Virus record (IMG/VR): IMGVR_UViG_3300030012_001970 | Location: 1-33,700 of that record | Direction: 5' to 3' (one strand) | DNA: 33,700 nucleotides | Source: a virus | Shown here: positions 12,847 through 21,055 of the stretch, one piece after another | How the letters are laid out: every line of letters starts with the position of its first letter | How positions within the stretch are numbered: the stretch's first letter is position 1 | The notes under the pieces: generated by a model | What the model saw: the letters and a program-made list of their open reading frames with translations, nothing else | The model's database searches: none | Told to the model about the DNA's origin: nothing | Position numbers and translations under genes: made by a program

Positions 12847-14378
12847 ACATGAGTATGTTGACAGGAACGGAAGCAAGGGGCAAGTTGCTCAAGGGTGTCA
12901 ACCTCGTCGCTGATGCGGTCAAGGGAACTCTTGGGCCACAGGCCCGCACTGTGATTCTACAGAATCCGTTGGGTGGCTACCCCGCCATCCTCAACGACGG
13001 TGTGACCATTGCCCGTGCTGTCACTGATCGTGATCCCTACGTGCAAATGGGTATAGACCTCATGAAGCAGGTTTCCGCCGAGGCGCAAGGCAACTCCGGT
13101 GACGGCACTACGAGTGCCACGATCATTGCCAAGACCCTTGCCAACGGCTCGCTATCGCTGATGGAGAAAGAGATCAGCCCGCAGATAATCCGTGACGCTT
13201 TGATTTCCTACACCGAACAGACGAGGGATTACCTTGAAAGTAAGGTGAACAAGGATTTCGATCTAGTTGATGTGGCAACCATAGCCGCAAACAACGATGA
13301 TGACTTGGGCCGATTGATCGCCAACGTCATGAAAGAAAACGGAGAGAGGGGAACAGTCACCATAGAGAAGTCGTTGAACGGCGAGACATATGTTGACTCG
13401 GCTGACGGCTTTGAGGTTTACGCTGGATATATGCACAAGGCCATGACAAACGCACCACGCAATATGTGTGAGTATGAAAACCCCTTGGTGTATGTGACAG
13501 GTAGAAAGATAAACACCTTCAATGATCTAGTGCCAGCACTTGAGATTAGCATAAAAGAAAGTCGGCCACTTGTCGTCTTCTGTGCCTCTCTCAACGGCAC
13601 TGTCTTACAAAACCTACTTGTCAACGTGATACAGGGCAAGGTTTCCTGTGCTATCGTGCAGGTTCCCGGTATGCCACATGAGCAACAGTCATGGTTGGAG
13701 GATATAGCCGCAGCCACAGGCACGAAGATGGATGCGGAGTTCAATAAACTTACGCTAAAACTAGATACTCTTGGCACTTGCAAGCGATCTTTCATTGGCG
13801 AGAGGAACACTGTTCTCGTTGACTGCGATGGTGACATAGAGGATTCCGTCTTCGCTCTCACTGAGTTGAGGGATGGCACTGACAATCAGTGGGACAAAGA
13901 GGCGTATCAGAACAGAATCACCCGACTGACCACGGGCATATCTACTATCTATGTAGGTGGTGTGACCGAGGTTGAGCAGATAGAGCGCAAGGAGCGCGTC
14001 GATGATGCTGTCAATGCGTGCAAGCACGCACTGTCTGATGGTGTCATCGCTGGTGGTGGGTCTGAGTTGTATCGGGCTGCTTCTAACCTAGATCAACACC
14101 CCAAGGACAAGGACGCTGAGATTCTCAACCTTTTCTCAACCGCACTTGCCGGACCTATTACTACGATAAAAGAAAATGCGGGTAGCGATTTGTTCCTCAA
14201 CGTGCTTGAGGGCGAAGAAGGTTCCTATCTCAACGGTATGACCGGGGCTACCGGCGACGCTTGGGAAGATGGGGTCATTGACCCTGTGAACGTAGTTATC
14301 AACAGCCTTGATGCCGCAGTTTCCGTAGCCGCACTGATTCTCATGACTGACGCAGCCATAATCGCTCCATCGGAGTAG
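12843..14378 (+). CDS. groEL: group I chaperonin GroEL
   Basis: This encodes 511 residues with clear GroEL signatures: TLGPQARTVILQ near 28-39, LNDGVTIARAV near 56-66, the ATP-site GDGTTSAT near 86-93, VDDAVNACKHALSDG and VIAGGGSEL near 386-410, and GVIDPVNV near 476. Catalytic Asp positions of the family (in DGVT, GDGTT, VDDA and IDP) are kept. The apical domain is diverged but aligns by eye. The usual C-terminal Gly-Gly-Met repeat is missing and the protein stops about 30 residues short of cellular GroEL. GAGG at 12838-12841 is better spaced for the ATG at 12849 than for 12843. Group I, not thermosome, is notable for an archaeal virus. Confidence 0.9.
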   Translation: MNMSMLTGTEARGKLLKGVNLVADAVKGTLGPQARTVILQNPLGGYPAILNDGVTIARAVTDRDPYVQMGIDLMKQVSAEAQGNSGDGTTSATIIAKTLANGSLSLMEKEISPQIIRDALISYTEQTRDYLESKVNKDFDLVDVATIAANNDDDLGRLIANVMKENGERGTVTIEKSLNGETYVDSADGFEVYAGYMHKAMTNAPRNMCEYENPLVYVTGRKINTFNDLVPALEISIKESRPLVVFCASLNGTVLQNLLVNVIQGKVSCAIVQVPGMPHEQQSWLEDIAAATGTKMDAEFNKLTLKLDTLGTCKRSFIGERNTVLVDCDGDIEDSVFALTELRDGTDNQWDKEAYQNRITRLTTGISTIYVGGVTEVEQIERKERVDDAVNACKHALSDGVIAGGGSELYRAASNLDQHPKDKDAEILNLFSTALAGPITTIKENAGSDLFLNVLEGEEGSYLNGMTGATGDAWEDGVIDPVNVVINSLDAAVSVAALILMTDAAIIAPSE

Positions 14379-14379
14379 G

Positions 14380-14393
14380 TTTATATCTGTAGT
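14380..14393 (+). promoter_or_regulatory. TATA-like promoter before the RecA-like/clamp/polymerase operon
   Basis: TTTATATCTGTAGT begins exactly 30 nt before the ATG at 14410. GAGGTG (14399-14404) lies 5 nt before the ATG, the same geometry as the promoter at 18722. Confidence 0.55.
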
Positions 14394-14409
14394 CGAATGA
14401 GGTGATAAT

Positions 14410-15360
14410 ATGAGTTGGGGAACACAAGCAACCAATGTAAAACAGCAGACAACCGCCACAGTCGAACCGGAGTCTAAGTTCGACGCAGAATACTACAGAC
14501 GTATGTTCACACAGAACACTACGAACACCATTACTCATAGGTGTGCGTTTGTGGGTCATGAGAACACAGCAAAGACGGGTCTAGCCCTGTCACTACTTGA
14601 GCCGGAAATCACAAGCGGTAAGAAGATATTCATATTTGACGTTGACAACAGTGCCAAGGCTACAGTTGACCACGTATATCCGGGTGCGGAGAACGTCATC
14701 GTGCTACCGTTGCACGACGAGACAGACGAATCCATCTTCGATGAAGACAACAACGTGGACTACAAGGCTCTCCTTGACAAGACATCTTGGTATGTCAATA
14801 TTCTTGCGGAACAGGTCAAAGAAGATCCCGATTCAGTTGGCGGTGTCATATTCGATGGAGGATCTACGTTCTTGAAGTGGTGCGAACACGCCATGCGTGC
14901 ATCGCTGTTGTCAAGGGGTATCATAGAAGAAGAGGGCGACTCCTTCAATCAGAAAGAGTGGCGCGAGCGCAACAGACTATACAGAAACATTCTGACCCGT
15001 CTACACAGCCTAAACGTGGCTAAGGTCTACTTTACCTTCCACCTCAAGCCCGTGTCTCAATACATGGACGACGGCACAGGCAAGAAGGTTCTCATGACCG
15101 TAGGCTTCCGCCCGGAGTGGGAGAAAGGAACCATGAGAAAGTTTTCGCAGCAGATATTCCTATCTCGCTACATGAAGAAGGCTGACCCTGCGGCTGGTGT
15201 TGAGGGTGACAGAACTCTTGGTGACGGCGAGTGGGTAGTTCGTGGAACTGTCGAAGAAATGAAGGGTAAGAATATTGAGAAGGTAGGATCGACGCACGAC
15301 ATCCTTTCCGTCAAGAACGGCAAGGTTGAGTTCTTTGGGCTACCTTGGATGCTTGAGTGA
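14410..15360 (+). CDS. RecA-like ATPase (Sak4/AAA_24-like) with altered P-loop
   Basis: This encodes 316 residues. A core RecA fold is visible: CAFVGHENTAKTGLAL near 45-60 (P-loop), KKIFIFDVDNSAKATV, and GGVIFDGGS as Walker B near 145-153. A helix (ERNRLYRNILTRLHSL) follows, with VYFTFHLKP as the next strand. Phage Sak4-type recombinases and related ATPases have this order and promote annealing or strand exchange. The P-loop reads GHENTAKT, with Ala in place of the usual Gly before Lys. It is followed by the sliding clamp and polymerase, so a role in recombination-coupled replication is likely. Confidence 0.65.
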   Translation: MSWGTQATNVKQQTTATVEPESKFDAEYYRRMFTQNTTNTITHRCAFVGHENTAKTGLALSLLEPEITSGKKIFIFDVDNSAKATVDHVYPGAENVIVLPLHDETDESIFDEDNNVDYKALLDKTSWYVNILAEQVKEDPDSVGGVIFDGGSTFLKWCEHAMRASLLSRGIIEEEGDSFNQKEWRERNRLYRNILTRLHSLNVAKVYFTFHLKPVSQYMDDGTGKKVLMTVGFRPEWEKGTMRKFSQQIFLSRYMKKADPAAGVEGDRTLGDGEWVVRGTVEEMKGKNIEKVGSTHDILSVKNGKVEFFGLPWMLE

Positions 15361-15365
15361 TTGCG

Positions 15366-16169
15366 ATGATTACTCTTGATACGAACTCCCTACAGTGGTT
15401 GCTTACGCTCATGCAGCGAAAGCAGAACATTGAGGGTAAAAGTTTTGCACAGGTATATTCTGTGCTACTAAAGGTGGAAAGCGGTAGGTTGACGGGAACG
15501 GCACTTGTCAAAGATGGTGTGTCGTCCCTCAACCGCCTATCCATACCATGCACGGGAGAAGGCATTGTTCCCGTCACCGACATCAACACTTGGCTCGGTG
15601 CGCTGAAATACCACAGTAGTCCACTTACTATTACGCCAAAAGAAGACAAGGTGACACTAAAATCGGGTCGGAAGCAAACCACATTGACTGCCTCTACTGA
15701 GGCACTTGCATTCCCACACACACCCGACACTATGGGCGCGTGGTCTAACAAGTCAAACGCCATAGCAGACAAACTATCTCTCAATGCTTATCTAGGCAAT
15801 GATGGGACTAAACACAGTCCTGCTGTGATCTTTAGTGAAATTGACAGCACGGAATTGTATGAGGCTTTCCGATGTGACGAGATGAACGGGCAGAAACACA
15901 ATGAGTTCCGGGTCATGTCAAACGGTGACGGGTTGTTCATCAACGTCGGCACAGAAATAAAAGGTAAAACTACTACACAGATAACACAGACACCAAGCGT
16001 TGAGTTCCAAGCCACGTTCAACGGCGGTCTTGACTATGTGTTCAAGAACCTCAACAACAAGGTCAATATGTCATTCTTCGACTTCACCGCTATGGGCCAA
16101 GGTATCAAGATGTTCATAGACCTTGGCGATGGTGACTTCATATTCCAAGCATCAAACTTGGGGGCATGA
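15366..16169 (+). CDS. PCNA-like sliding clamp
   Basis: This encodes 267 residues from the ATG at 15366; a GTG at 15357 that overlaps the upstream stop (GTGA) is equally possible. Length and strand/helix rhythm fit a two-domain PCNA-type clamp: ITLDTNSLQWLLTLM at the N-terminus, an inter-domain region with EGIVPVTDINTWLGALKY, repeated strands (LTITPKEDKVTLKSG), and a C-terminal KMFIDLGDGDFIFQASN like the last strands of PCNA. A sliding clamp tethers the polymerase. It lies between the RecA-like protein and PolB, and the clamp loader is 5 kb upstream. Confidence 0.7.
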   Translation: MITLDTNSLQWLLTLMQRKQNIEGKSFAQVYSVLLKVESGRLTGTALVKDGVSSLNRLSIPCTGEGIVPVTDINTWLGALKYHSSPLTITPKEDKVTLKSGRKQTTLTASTEALAFPHTPDTMGAWSNKSNAIADKLSLNAYLGNDGTKHSPAVIFSEIDSTELYEAFRCDEMNGQKHNEFRVMSNGDGLFINVGTEIKGKTTTQITQTPSVEFQATFNGGLDYVFKNLNNKVNMSFFDFTAMGQGIKMFIDLGDGDFIFQASNLGA

Positions 16170-16173
16170 TATT

Positions 16174-16506
16174 ATGATGATACAAGACAAAGATAAGATA
16201 ACATCAGTAAGCGAAAAAGGCGAATGGTTTACTATAAATAGGATAAATTTACCTAGTCACGGACCTGCCTGTGTGACTTGGACAGATGAGAATGGACTTA
16301 GGTATATAGCAAACATAAAAGTGAGAGTAGAGTTAGACCCATACTATCAAGATTGCAATTGGTTGACTACTGAATACCAAGAGAAGGAAAGGACAATGGC
16401 AGATATAGCCGAGCAGTTTGGTGTAAGTCCGATGACCATAAACAAGTGGCTAAACAAACACAATATTCAAACCCGTCCTCGCGGAGTGAGAAAAAAGGGC
16501 GAATGA
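16174..16506 (+). CDS. small HTH protein
   Basis: This encodes 110 residues from the ATG at 16174, with GGGGG at 16160-16164 upstream; the frame extends upstream inside the clamp gene. The N-terminal half is strand-rich. The C-terminal part is a classic helix-turn-helix (KERTMADIAEQFGVSPMTIN, then KWLNKHNIQTR) with a basic tail. This resembles HTH domains found at the ends of homing endonucleases and small regulators. It lies between the clamp and polymerase genes. Confidence 0.6.
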   Translation: MMIQDKDKITSVSEKGEWFTINRINLPSHGPACVTWTDENGLRYIANIKVRVELDPYYQDCNWLTTEYQEKERTMADIAEQFGVSPMTINKWLNKHNIQTRPRGVRKKGE

Positions 16507-16507
16507 G

Positions 16508-18721
16508 ATGATCGTTGAGAGGGGGCGAGGCCGTGACATTATTGTTCGTGGCCGCACGCCGGAAGGTGAACGCTATCAGAAAAGCATCACAGGGTATTGG
16601 CCTTACTGTTTTGTCCGTGATGAGGATGCGGAGTTCATAGATTGTGTTCGCCAAGAGTCGGGTTATACAGGCTTGTATGGCGAGTCCCTAACCAAGATCG
16701 TCTGTGCCACCACCAAGGACGTATCAGACATAGGCTACGCTGGACAGACATGGGAGGGCAACATCCCCTACGTCAACCGCGTTTTGGCTGATTACATCAA
16801 CGATGGCAATGACAGAATTCCAAACTACAGACATAGAACTTGGTATCTTGATGCTGAGTGGTCGCCTGTCACGGGAAAGATAAGGGTAATAGTAGTCTAT
16901 GATAACTTCTCCGAGCGAGAGTTTGTTTGGTTTCTTGAACCCGATCTCGGTGATGGGAACTCTAAGCCTTATAATAAGTATGGTGAATATTCATATGACA
17001 CACCGGCCATAGGTTTCGGGGATGAAAAAAGTCTACTGACTCACTTCATCAAACATATGAACAAGCAAGACCCCGACATCATAGCAGGTTGGTATGTCAC
17101 GGGCGCAGACATCAAGCAGTTCTTCGACAGGTGTAGGGTATGTGGCATCCCTGCGTCATCCATGTCTCCCTTGCGACAGGCACGGTATGACTTCGGTGAT
17201 TGGGATCAACCCATAGTTGGGCGGAACTGTATTGACCTTATGCTCGCTGTATCTAAACTGTGGGAGTTGAAGAACGGTAAACTTCCCTCTTACAAGTTGG
17301 GCGATGTAGGGGAAGAGGTAGTGGGAGAGACAAAGGTAGAGTTGCCGGACGGCCACGATACGTGGGACACAGACAAGGCACTATACATACACTACTGCCG
17401 ACAGGATGTGAGGTTGTTGCCTCGTCTTGATGAGGCTGTCAACGCGCTTGATTACTTCATAGCCTTGCAACACCTAGTTCAGTGTGACATACGATCCACG
17501 CCGTTCATCACCAAGATGTTCACAAACCTAGTGTTGACCGATCCCGGCTTTGACCGGAGGATTCCCACACGCCCGCAGTTCGACAAGATAAACTACGAGG
17601 GTGCAGATGTCCTAGACGTGGAACCCGGTGTATACGACAATGTAGGTATTTTAGACATAAAAGCAATGTATCACAGCAACGCGAATAAATACAACATATC
17701 TTGGGACACACTCTCGCCTAACGGGGAGGATTGTGGCAACGGCACGAAGTTTAGGACAGACACCAAGGGTGTTCTCATCCGACAGATGGACTACATGACT
17801 AAGATGCGAAACGAGTTCAAGGCTCTCATGAAGTCTGACCCTAATAATATCAAGAAGTGGGACACTATGCAGTTCGCAGCCAAGACACTCGTAGCCTCCA
17901 TGTATGGGGTTGCTGGCGATGCTAAGTATGGTATGTATCACCCGGAGATCGCCGCAGCAATCACCTACACGTCAAGAAGCACCCTGCATGAGTTGATGGA
18001 CGAGGCCGAGGCCGAGGGATTCAAGGTTCTCTACGGCCACACAGACAGCGTATTCTGCGTCATACCCACGCCGGAGAGGGGGTTGGAGGTCATAGACAAG
18101 ATAAATGCACGCATGGCTCCTATAGAGGTAGAGTTTGAGAAATGGTGTTCCCGTATCATCCTCGTCGCCAAGAACAGATACACGGGCATGACTGCATGGA
18201 CTGACGGATCTTACCACGATCCTACGCTCTACGTCAAGGGCATCGAGTTGAAGCAGTCCCGTATGCCGCCTGTCATGAAAGAAGCCATGACCAATACAAT
18301 AACCGGAATACTAAATGGTGAGCCATGCAACAAGGTGACATCCCAACTGTCGGACTTAATCACAAACGTAGTAAGTGGGAACGTAGACCCCGCTCTCCTG
18401 TGCATGAAAGGGAAATTAGTAAAAGACCTGTCAAAATACAAGGTGCTATCGGGTCCGTCTGCTGGCGCGGGATGGGCCAACGAGTTCTTAGGTAAGGGCT
18501 ACCGTGCAGGTGACTTCTTCCTTGTCACCATAGACGAGAAGGGTAAGTATCTAGCATTCGATGATCCGTCTGAGATAAACGGTATAGCAAACATCGGCTA
18601 CAGCAAGTTGGCTGACCGCTTCATCCTCAAGAAAGTCGAGCCATATTTCAATCTTGCGGGGTGGCCCATCCAACCCCTTATCAATGCGCATAGGGGTCTT
18701 GGGAGTCTAGCGTGGGTATAG
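16508..18721 (+). CDS. polB: family B DNA polymerase with 3'-5' exonuclease
   Basis: This encodes 737 residues. Exonuclease motifs: WYLDAEWSP (D115, E117), a second motif around AGWYVTGADIKQF near 200, and YCRQDVR near 296-302. Polymerase motifs: motif A LDIKAMYHS near 382-390, motif B KTLVASMYG near 459-467, motif C YGHTDS near 509-514, and KNRYTG plus KGIELKQSR further on. All catalytic Asp/Glu are present, so both activities should work. Motif C has His where Asp is more common (YGDTDS), a position that does not bind metal. The protein is slightly short compared with archaeal PolB (about 780), mostly at the N-terminus. It is the likely replicative polymerase. Confidence 0.93.
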   Translation: MIVERGRGRDIIVRGRTPEGERYQKSITGYWPYCFVRDEDAEFIDCVRQESGYTGLYGESLTKIVCATTKDVSDIGYAGQTWEGNIPYVNRVLADYINDGNDRIPNYRHRTWYLDAEWSPVTGKIRVIVVYDNFSEREFVWFLEPDLGDGNSKPYNKYGEYSYDTPAIGFGDEKSLLTHFIKHMNKQDPDIIAGWYVTGADIKQFFDRCRVCGIPASSMSPLRQARYDFGDWDQPIVGRNCIDLMLAVSKLWELKNGKLPSYKLGDVGEEVVGETKVELPDGHDTWDTDKALYIHYCRQDVRLLPRLDEAVNALDYFIALQHLVQCDIRSTPFITKMFTNLVLTDPGFDRRIPTRPQFDKINYEGADVLDVEPGVYDNVGILDIKAMYHSNANKYNISWDTLSPNGEDCGNGTKFRTDTKGVLIRQMDYMTKMRNEFKALMKSDPNNIKKWDTMQFAAKTLVASMYGVAGDAKYGMYHPEIAAAITYTSRSTLHELMDEAEAEGFKVLYGHTDSVFCVIPTPERGLEVIDKINARMAPIEVEFEKWCSRIILVAKNRYTGMTAWTDGSYHDPTLYVKGIELKQSRMPPVMKEAMTNTITGILNGEPCNKVTSQLSDLITNVVSGNVDPALLCMKGKLVKDLSKYKVLSGPSAGAGWANEFLGKGYRAGDFFLVTIDEKGKYLAFDDPSEINGIANIGYSKLADRFILKKVEPYFNLAGWPIQPLINAHRGLGSLAWV

Positions 18722-18735
18722 TTTATAGCCGTAGT
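18722..18735 (+). promoter_or_regulatory. TATA-like promoter before the nuclease-primase operon
   Basis: TTTATAGCCGTAGT begins 30 nt before the ATG at 18752, overlapping the end of polB. GAGGTG (18741-18746) lies 5 nt before the ATG. Confidence 0.55.
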
Positions 18736-18751
18736 TAGGCGAGGTGTTAAT

Positions 18752-19066
18752 ATGAAGAAAGACAAGACAATGGCTGAATTTGCAGAACAGGTAAACACAT
18801 TTATGGGACAGACAGTGCAAGCGTTTGGTATAGTAGACAACCAACTAAGCAAACTGAACATTCTCTTGTTCGCCCTTCTCAAAGAAATGGGCAAGTCTGA
18901 GGACGTAGTGTGTGCCAACTGTGGAGAGACTATCACAAGGCCACTGATAGACGGGTTGCCAAAACAAGATGATTGTCCTACTTGTGGAGAAAACTTGTTT
19001 GGTAAAAAACAAACCACAGTCGAAGATTGGGACAGTGGGCTGATTGTCGATGACGAGAGCGAGTGA
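18752..19066 (+). CDS. small zinc-ribbon protein
   Basis: This encodes 104 residues. A helical N-terminal half (TMAEFAEQVNTFMGQTVQAF; KLNILLFALLKEMG) is followed by CANCGETITR and CPTCGENL (C-x2-C ... C-x2-C, residues about 54-76) and an acidic tail (IVDDESE). A zinc ribbon is clear. A helical oligomerisation arm and an acidic tail suggest a protein-binding adaptor. It overlaps the nuclease gene that follows. Confidence 0.65.
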   Translation: MKKDKTMAEFAEQVNTFMGQTVQAFGIVDNQLSKLNILLFALLKEMGKSEDVVCANCGETITRPLIDGLPKQDDCPTCGENLFGKKQTTVEDWDSGLIVDDESE

Positions 19067-19898
19067 AGATCAAGTCTCTCGTTCCTCATACCGTCCGGGT
19101 GACGGTATCTTGCGTATCAGCAAGTCATCTTTGATGACCTACATGAAATGCCCACGTCAGTTCTATTGGTCGTATGTCGCTGACATTCCCCGTGCGCCCC
19201 CAACTGAAGAGATGATTCGGGGAACAGCCGTGCATACAGTGATGGAGCATGGTCTTCTCGTTGGTCCCGAAGTCATCCCCGAAGTCGCAGCAGAACAAGG
19301 TGTTGACGAGGATGAAGGTGTAGATAGTCTTACCTTATTGATACATCAGATAGCACACGATCTCGGTGGTCTTGAGGTTGTTGAGGCTGAGATAAAACAC
19401 CAAGTCTATGAGCAGTTCGACGGTCATGAGATAATATGGGTCGGACTCATCGACGGTGTGATACGACACCCCGATGGAGGATTGTGCCTTGTCGAGTTGA
19501 AGACGGGAAACATGGGTATGAGCAAACTCGGTAGGACACGCAAGGAGTTGGTCTACTACACCCGTATGCTAAAGGCTTTGGGCTACGACGAGGTGACGCA
19601 TTTTCTCTACATTACGCCCGATTACGAGATACCCGAAGACCTTGACGACAAACTATTGCTTGAAGGTAATAAAAGGGGAAAAACAATGTGGGTCGGCCCG
19701 GAGCGTGGGTTTGCCCTGCTTGAGCCTTTCCGAGAGCGTTCTCTTAATACCTTTGAAGAAAACTTATACGACACTATAGAGTCATTGACATCCCAACAGT
19801 GGCCGATGAAATGGAATGATTATTTCTGCCCTGTTTGGTGCGACTTTTCGCTTAACTGCGAGGCTGAACTAAACGGAATGACGGAGTGGGATGTATGA
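19050..19898 (+). CDS. RecB/Cas4-like PD-(D/E)XK nuclease with Cys cluster
   Basis: This encodes 282 residues from the ATG at 19050; a TTG at 19044 is an alternative. RISKSSLMTYMKCPRQFYW opens like the RecB-family nuclease domain. The nuclease core has GTAVHTVMEHG, LIDGVIR (D near 135) and LVELKTG (E and K near 149-151), then ELVYYTRMLKALGY as the Q/YxxxY-like helix. C34 and a C-terminal FCPVWCDFSLNC form the four-Cys set typical of an iron-sulfur cluster in Cas4/AddB-like nucleases. No CRISPR genes are near, so it is a viral DNA-processing nuclease for recombination or end-processing. Confidence 0.8.
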   Translation: MTRASEDQVSRSSYRPGDGILRISKSSLMTYMKCPRQFYWSYVADIPRAPPTEEMIRGTAVHTVMEHGLLVGPEVIPEVAAEQGVDEDEGVDSLTLLIHQIAHDLGGLEVVEAEIKHQVYEQFDGHEIIWVGLIDGVIRHPDGGLCLVELKTGNMGMSKLGRTRKELVYYTRMLKALGYDEVTHFLYITPDYEIPEDLDDKLLLEGNKRGKTMWVGPERGFALLEPFRERSLNTFEENLYDTIESLTSQQWPMKWNDYFCPVWCDFSLNCEAELNGMTEWDV

Positions 19899-20038
19899 AG
19901 GTAGTATGTGCTGCTTGCGGTCATGAAGACCGTTGGGAAGGCAAAGAAGAAGTTTGGCAAGTCACAGGTCAAGAGGGAATGACCCCTAAGTTGATAACCG
20001 TGATGGGATGTGAGTGTGGACACCAGCAAGAGGTGTAA
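19895..20038 (+). CDS. 47-residue zinc-ribbon protein
   Basis: This short frame is coupled to the nuclease gene by ATGA. It reads MKVVCAACGHEDRWEG at the start and MGCECGHQQEV at the end, giving C-x2-C and C-x-C with His positions nearby, as in a single zinc ribbon. It ends just before the primase gene, whose ribosome binding site overlaps its stop. Function unknown. Confidence 0.6.
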   Translation: MKVVCAACGHEDRWEGKEEVWQVTGQEGMTPKLITVMGCECGHQQEV

Positions 20039-20042
20039 TATC

Positions 20043-21050
20043 ATGCTACTGTCATTTCCCCGTGAGATAGGTTTGCGACGCACTCCCTGTGACAGCCGAC
20101 AAAACTTTGACGATTATGTTAGTCGTGTGAATGGTAGGGCATCGTGCTACACGTCGCTCTACTCGTTCCAGCGTGCTGACCCCACAAGACCTTGGAAGAT
20201 GGACATCGCTTCGGTGATTATGGACCGGGCTTGGTGGGACTTTGACATAGAAGAAGGTGGTTCCTTGGAAGACGTGAAACTAGATGCAGCAGAACTCATC
20301 AACCGTCTTGACGGTGACATAAGGACAGTATTCACAGGCCGTGGCTTTCACATCCATCAGATGTTTGAGAAGCCTGTCATGGGAACGGCCATAGCCAAGC
20401 ACGTTGATCGCTACGAGAGGCAGATGGCAAAGGGACTCAAGACTCTTGACGGTGTGGGACACCCACACAAGTTGACTCGCATACCCGACACCTACAACCC
20501 GACCCGTCAGAAGTGGGCGGTCAACATAGACACAGAAGAATTTGCCCGTAATCCTATTGCTTACAATATCCCCTCAAAACCGGAGTCTCGGTTCAAAGAA
20601 CTTGACCCCTTCCGAGGCACGCCAAAACACAGTGATTTTAGCATAACTAAGTGGATCGCAGCCAATCCTCAAATCGAAATGACATTTGAATCTGTCATGC
20701 ACGAAAAGGTAGGGTCTGCGGGGCAGATTCCCATACCTCCGTGCATAGAACAGGCCATCGCCCATGAGAATCCCAAGCACGCACCAAGATTGGCGTTGGC
20801 TTACCACCTTTACGAGAATCTTAGGTGGTTCGTTCCCCCTGCTTCTCTCACAGCAGCACAGAAAGATGAGATAACCGTCGAGATGATAGACTTCATTGGC
20901 AAGTTAGGTTGGAGGGACTTCAACCCGTCTGAGACTCGTATGCACGTCCGGTCCATACTCGATCACGAAAACACTCCCACTTGCTCATGGCTCGCAGCCA
21001 AAATAGGTTGTCCCGGCTCATGCTGGCGAGATGATGGAACAAGGAGATGA
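20043..21050 (+). CDS. archaeo-eukaryotic primase, PriS-like domain fused to a PriL-like Cys domain
   Basis: This encodes 335 residues from the ATG at 20043, chosen because GAGGTG (20030-20035) lies 7 nt upstream; the frame is open earlier. The N-terminal catalytic part has WWDFDIEE (the D-x-D metal motif, near 64-71), FTGRGFHIHQMF near 97-108, and HKLTRIPDTYNPTRQKW near 141-157, all typical of AEP primases. From about residue 230, IPPCIEQAI starts a helical region ending with TCSWLAAKIGCPGSC, a Cys arrangement like the iron-sulfur domain of the large primase subunit. Such PriS-PriL fusions are known from mobile elements such as plasmid pTN2. It should make primers for PolB. Confidence 0.8.
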   Translation: MLLSFPREIGLRRTPCDSRQNFDDYVSRVNGRASCYTSLYSFQRADPTRPWKMDIASVIMDRAWWDFDIEEGGSLEDVKLDAAELINRLDGDIRTVFTGRGFHIHQMFEKPVMGTAIAKHVDRYERQMAKGLKTLDGVGHPHKLTRIPDTYNPTRQKWAVNIDTEEFARNPIAYNIPSKPESRFKELDPFRGTPKHSDFSITKWIAANPQIEMTFESVMHEKVGSAGQIPIPPCIEQAIAHENPKHAPRLALAYHLYENLRWFVPPASLTAAQKDEITVEMIDFIGKLGWRDFNPSETRMHVRSILDHENTPTCSWLAAKIGCPGSCWRDDGTRR

Positions 21051-21055
21051 TATAC

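Noticed and set aside
13418-13885. 155-residue minus-strand frame opposite groEL
   Set aside because: The plus-strand GroEL motifs run straight through it, so it is a shadow frame.
12843-14378. GroEL as sign of a chimeric assembly with bacterial DNA
   Set aside because: It is coupled by overlap to GroES, which overlaps the RPA-like gene, and the next promoter has the same motif as other viral operons, so it belongs to this genome.
15311-15784. 157-residue minus-strand frame opposite the clamp gene
   Set aside because: It is antisense to the sliding clamp and has no start signal or family features.
16508-18721. PolB inactivated because motif C is not YGDTDS
   Set aside because: The changed residue is not the metal ligand; the essential Asp and all other catalytic motifs are present.
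19050-19898. Cas4 as part of a CRISPR system
   Set aside because: No repeat-spacer array or other cas gene is visible anywhere in the window, so only the nuclease family resemblance is kept.
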